A DNA stretch of 64,000 nucleotides, from contig JAODTK010002987.1 in NCBI GenBank assembly GCA_026419785.1, positions 186,001 through 250,000 of the forward strand, in the 5' to 3' direction. Both the position numbers and the translations under genes were made by a program. This DNA comes from Sclerodactyla briareus. Its lineage: Eukaryota; Echinodermata; Holothuroidea; Dendrochirotida; Sclerodactylidae. Shown in pieces: positions 60,840 to 64,000 of the stretch. How positions within the stretch are numbered: the first letter of the stretch is position 1; every line of letters starts with the position of its first letter. The notes under the pieces were generated by a model, which was not told where the DNA came from, made no database searches, and was given only the letters and a program-made list of their open reading frames with translations.

Positions 60840-63115
60840 GAAATTTTGCAATGTTACACACATTTATACATTCGTGCATTTAGTAACGGAGAGTTCACTT
60901 GGAATGAACCTGCCCCTTATTTTGGTCATGGATGTTGTCATTTTGATACATAGATCCTTAATAACCAAAATTACCCATCATCGCCTCCCAGTGTTGAAAG
61001 TGGGGATATACATGTTGGCGGCTTTACCCGCCATGCGAATTTTCTACACAATCCCTTCATCCTAAGAACATTTCCCCAGCATTGAAACGGGGGAAGGGGT
61101 TGGGGGCTCTGATGCTAATAGGGCAGTGTGTTTCCATTCCAACAATTTTGGCGGGGATCATAGTTTCGTAACGACACAGATCGTTCTAATGCGTGGTTAA
61201 CGCGAATTCGCTTGTGGTATTCTGAACTGATGCGCCTGAGACCTAATGTGATTTTTTTTTTTATAACAAAACTGCCATATTCACTATTGTTACAAACCGC
61301 CTTCCATGCTCACCTTCACTAAGCATTGCCACTTTCATTAATCCTCATTTCATCCACTACGTCATTCCATTCACTCCCATCCTTGGAGCGGCGCCATTCT
61401 AACAATAGAACTGCATATTCATTCACCACTTACAATGCACGTATCATTCGCCTCCATGCATTACATTCCAACTTTTTCATGTGACGGTCTCACTCTCCGA
61501 AAGGCGTTGTCCTTTTGTGGGTGGGTGAAGCGGCTTTGTTTTGGTTGGCTAGGGCAGGGCTTCATAGACGACTGCTTGGTTGGGCGCATGGGGTGCAGTT
61601 TTTCGTTATGAAAGGATTTTTGTTAAGAATGTAAGTTGATTATTTATTTATTTGCCCCTGGAAAGTTTGTAATATATGTTTATGTGAAGCTCGCTTTCTT
61701 CTCCCATTATTCTCTGTGTTTTAACTCACGTCGGGCAGGGTCACGTTACACTATATTGAACGTTCCCTATGGTATTCATTCCATCGAATGAATTTCAAAA
61801 AAAGGCGTATTGTTGCTCTTCTGCCCACGTTAACATAATTTCATATTAGTTTTACTATCACCCACTATCATTGGAATTGATCAACCATTTGAACACAATC
61901 AGGCCTCAGATGTGTCGTACAATGTTTGGATTGTTTGAATTTTCCTAATTCCCGGTGAAATCGACGAGTGCGTTAGTTCTCTTATGTGCGCGGCCTCTTC
62001 AACTGCCCGTGCTTTGATATCCCAATGCAATTACCGCGACTGTATGCATGTTCACCTGCATTAAAGATGTGGCATTTAATCTGTTTTCTCTTCGGACCTG
62101 ATCCAAGATTAAAGGCTTTCCAGAGAATGGTGATTGCGATTGGATGAGCTCAGGGAAAATGTGTTATCAGAGGTAAAGTCAGAGCTGGCATACTTTAAAA
62201 GTAAAGCTCTCTTCGTGAATGTCCCTGCGCGAGGGGCATCCATCTGTGACTCTTGTCTACATTAACATCTAGGTACGTTAAACTCAATCCAAAACCAAAC
62301 GAATCGCAGTTGTGTTTCGAGCACATCCCCACTCGCCACCAACCACATTCTTTGTGTGATTATTTTCTGACGAATGTTTTTTTTTCTTCACAATCAATAA
62401 CGTTTAAGACAACGTCAGTTCATGCACCCAATGCATTGTCCGGATCGCGGCGCCGAAATATTTCATACTCCATAAAGTGAGGTCATGTTTCTATTCTACT
62501 TACAAGAGTCGAATAATGACTGGCTGCGTGAGAAAAATCAGCACTGGGGCCTATAAATCGGCGCAAACGGAAAATTAGGTAATAACGTGCGGAAGATGGA
62601 TTTGCATTATATTTTTCGAAAGAGCAAGAGAAGCAAAATATTTCTATGCGGATTTTTTTTTTTTTTAGATCTAAGGAAGATTGAATAATATTCATGTGCT
62701 AAGATGATGAAGGTCGGTGGACCCCTGTGGCTGAGCTGCTGCAGACGTGTGAGCGCAAAACAGTGAACCTGTCTGTTTTGTAGAGTCAATTGCTTTAACA
62801 TACACTGAAAACCCAATGTCCACGGAATCTCAGGTAACTTGCTGTCTGGACACGTTCGAGCTCATCCATCTTGAGTTATGTTCTTAAGTTAGCTCAAATT
62901 GTTATCGACATAGTGCTCCAATACGTTTGGTTTTACAGTCTATATTCCAATGGTTAAATAGATTATCATCTTGAATTATAATGACGTTGATAAGACTACA
63001 CAATGAAGCCTCCTGCTATTGATGAGTGCTATGTAGGGCATTATTAGTCGCTGCTTTGTGTGGGGTGACTTCCCCAACTACGTGATGTGAAAAACCCAGA
63101 ATGTATGTCTTGCAG
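60840..63115. other. Mostly anonymous, T/C-rich in places
   Basis: Between 61265 and 61490 CATTCA and CCATTCAC words recur irregularly, giving a pyrimidine-rich, weakly repetitive stretch. No gene is supported. Homopolymers lie at 61252-61262 and 62656-62667. Confidence 0.45.
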
Positions 63116-63120
63116 GTCTG

Positions 63121-63177
63121 TTGTCTGTGTGTATGTGAGTGTGTGTATTTGTGGGTGTGCGTGTGTGTGTGTGTGTC
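63121..63177. repeat. (TG)n microsatellite, interrupted
   Basis: TG repeat with A and C interruptions, purest at 63160-63176. Confidence 0.92.
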
Positions 63178-63249
63178 GCGTACCCGAGAAGACGGCCTCA
63201 TCCTCCTTTCGATTGCACGTGAACATCGAAATTTAGCAGTAGTCCTCAG

Positions 63250-63890
63250 CGAACATCTCTTATAAAGAGCCCTATTGTTTTTTTTATGTGGATCATGGTC
63301 ATTTTTGGTCACAAATAGAAATTCTGTGTAAAGTCAAATATATATATTTATTCATGATTTCTATTTGTAATGGCGTTTCCCCATGAAAATTGATTATGGA
63401 CCCTCCTTGGTTTTTGGGTCAGGCCGTTGGCACCTGAGATCAACCGCAGCAAGGCAGAAATCCCTCGTAAACTTGAATGACAAAAGTGATATGCTTGGTC
63501 TAATCTAATTCCAGTTTGAATTATGTGCGTAGTATCCGTATCAAGAGCAAATGTAGCCTGTGTGAGACAGTTGTAAACGACTGCTATTTTGGCCATTTCA
63601 GCTTTGTAAACATGATAATTGACCCCACCTGATGGATGAAGCTCTTACTCGGTAGGTGTGTCCACCATGATGATTACATGAGTGCCATTACTTTGTGGTC
63701 TGGTGAGGGGTCAACGAGGTCGAAGTTTCTGTGTTTGGTCGATATTTTAAATCCAGTGTGGAGCTTTCTTATTGAGGGTACAGGAACCCTATTGCTTGAT
63801 CAACATAGCATCATTTTCTCTAGAAATGGGATTCGTCCAGACATGCCACATGTTGCCTATAGGCTGTCTGGCCATAGGCTGTCAGAAATT
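63250..63890 (+). repeat. Dispersed repeat related to the 24 kb AGGTCA array
   Basis: The segment 63605-63785 follows the 24.3 kb copy in order: GTAAACATGATAATTGACCC, CACCTGATGGATGAA, GTAGGTGTGTCCACCATGAT, GGTCAACGAGGTC(G)AAG and GAGCTTTCTTATTGAGGGTA, then CAGGAACCCTATTG. The first part (63265-63440) repeats CCCTATTG and GGGTCA phrases, suggesting a degraded additional unit. The AGGTCA words are more damaged here than at 24 kb. Confidence 0.7.
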
Positions 63891-64000
63891 AGTTAACCAA
63901 TCACTAAGCCTCAACTTTTTGGTTAAAATGGTGCAAACGTTCACTTTGTGTTACAAAGCAATTCAGAATAACGTTGCCGAAATGAAAATGAAACGCCTTT

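Overview
The window looks like nuclear DNA from a metazoan, most likely a marine invertebrate deuterostome (echinoderm-like). That placement is an inference. It rests on the absence of gene-dense prokaryotic coding, long (TA)n tracts, tRNA-derived SINE heads, non-LTR (LINE) and Penelope-like retroelement fossils, a hAT transposon, and a dispersed repeat with 'GTAAACACGATAAC' and clustered AGGTCA words that I recall from marine invertebrate genomes. No intact host gene is visible. No open frame is longer than about 170 codons, and every recognisable protein is split over two or three frames. The two copies of a 4.2 kb tandem duplication differ largely by 1-2 base insertions or deletions, so part of this fragmentation may be sequencing or assembly error rather than decay.

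Layout. Positions 1-4.7 kb hold a Penelope-like element (PLE) on the minus strand with a GIY-YIG endonuclease remnant, set between (TA)n tracts. Positions 6.8-15.3 kb are a direct tandem duplication of a ~4.25 kb unit carrying a tRNA-like SINE head and several perfect hairpins. Positions 15.4-17.4 kb carry duplicated 60 bp + (TA)n modules and a second PLE fragment on the plus strand, again bracketed by TA tracts. Positions 18.5-20.2 kb hold a minus-strand LINE reverse transcriptase running from the pre-RT linker to the C-terminus. It has related dispersed repeats on both sides.

Positions 20,998-22,677 are an internally deleted hAT transposon with similar ends, an imperfect 8 bp target duplication and a C-terminal transposase remnant. 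Positions 24.0-24.5 kb hold two copies of the AGGTCA-array repeat (half-sites spaced 1, 4 and 4). Positions 25,517-26,605 are a non-autonomous element with TTAA on both sides and terminal inverted repeats of about 180 bp. Positions 30-45 kb are mostly anonymous, with four tRNA-like SINE heads.

The remainder holds a candidate terminal exon with a polyadenylation signal at 46.7-47.0 kb, a ~60 bp minisatellite with an embedded (CA)n at 47.9-48.5 kb, a second LINE at 50.1-51.1 kb, a third short LINE tail at 58.9-59.3 kb, a frame-broken coiled-coil coding region (minus strand) at 60.3-60.7 kb, and more dispersed AGGTCA-type repeat at 60.8 and 63.3-63.9 kb. The coding remnants are selfish-element proteins; no host pathway can be reconstructed from this window.
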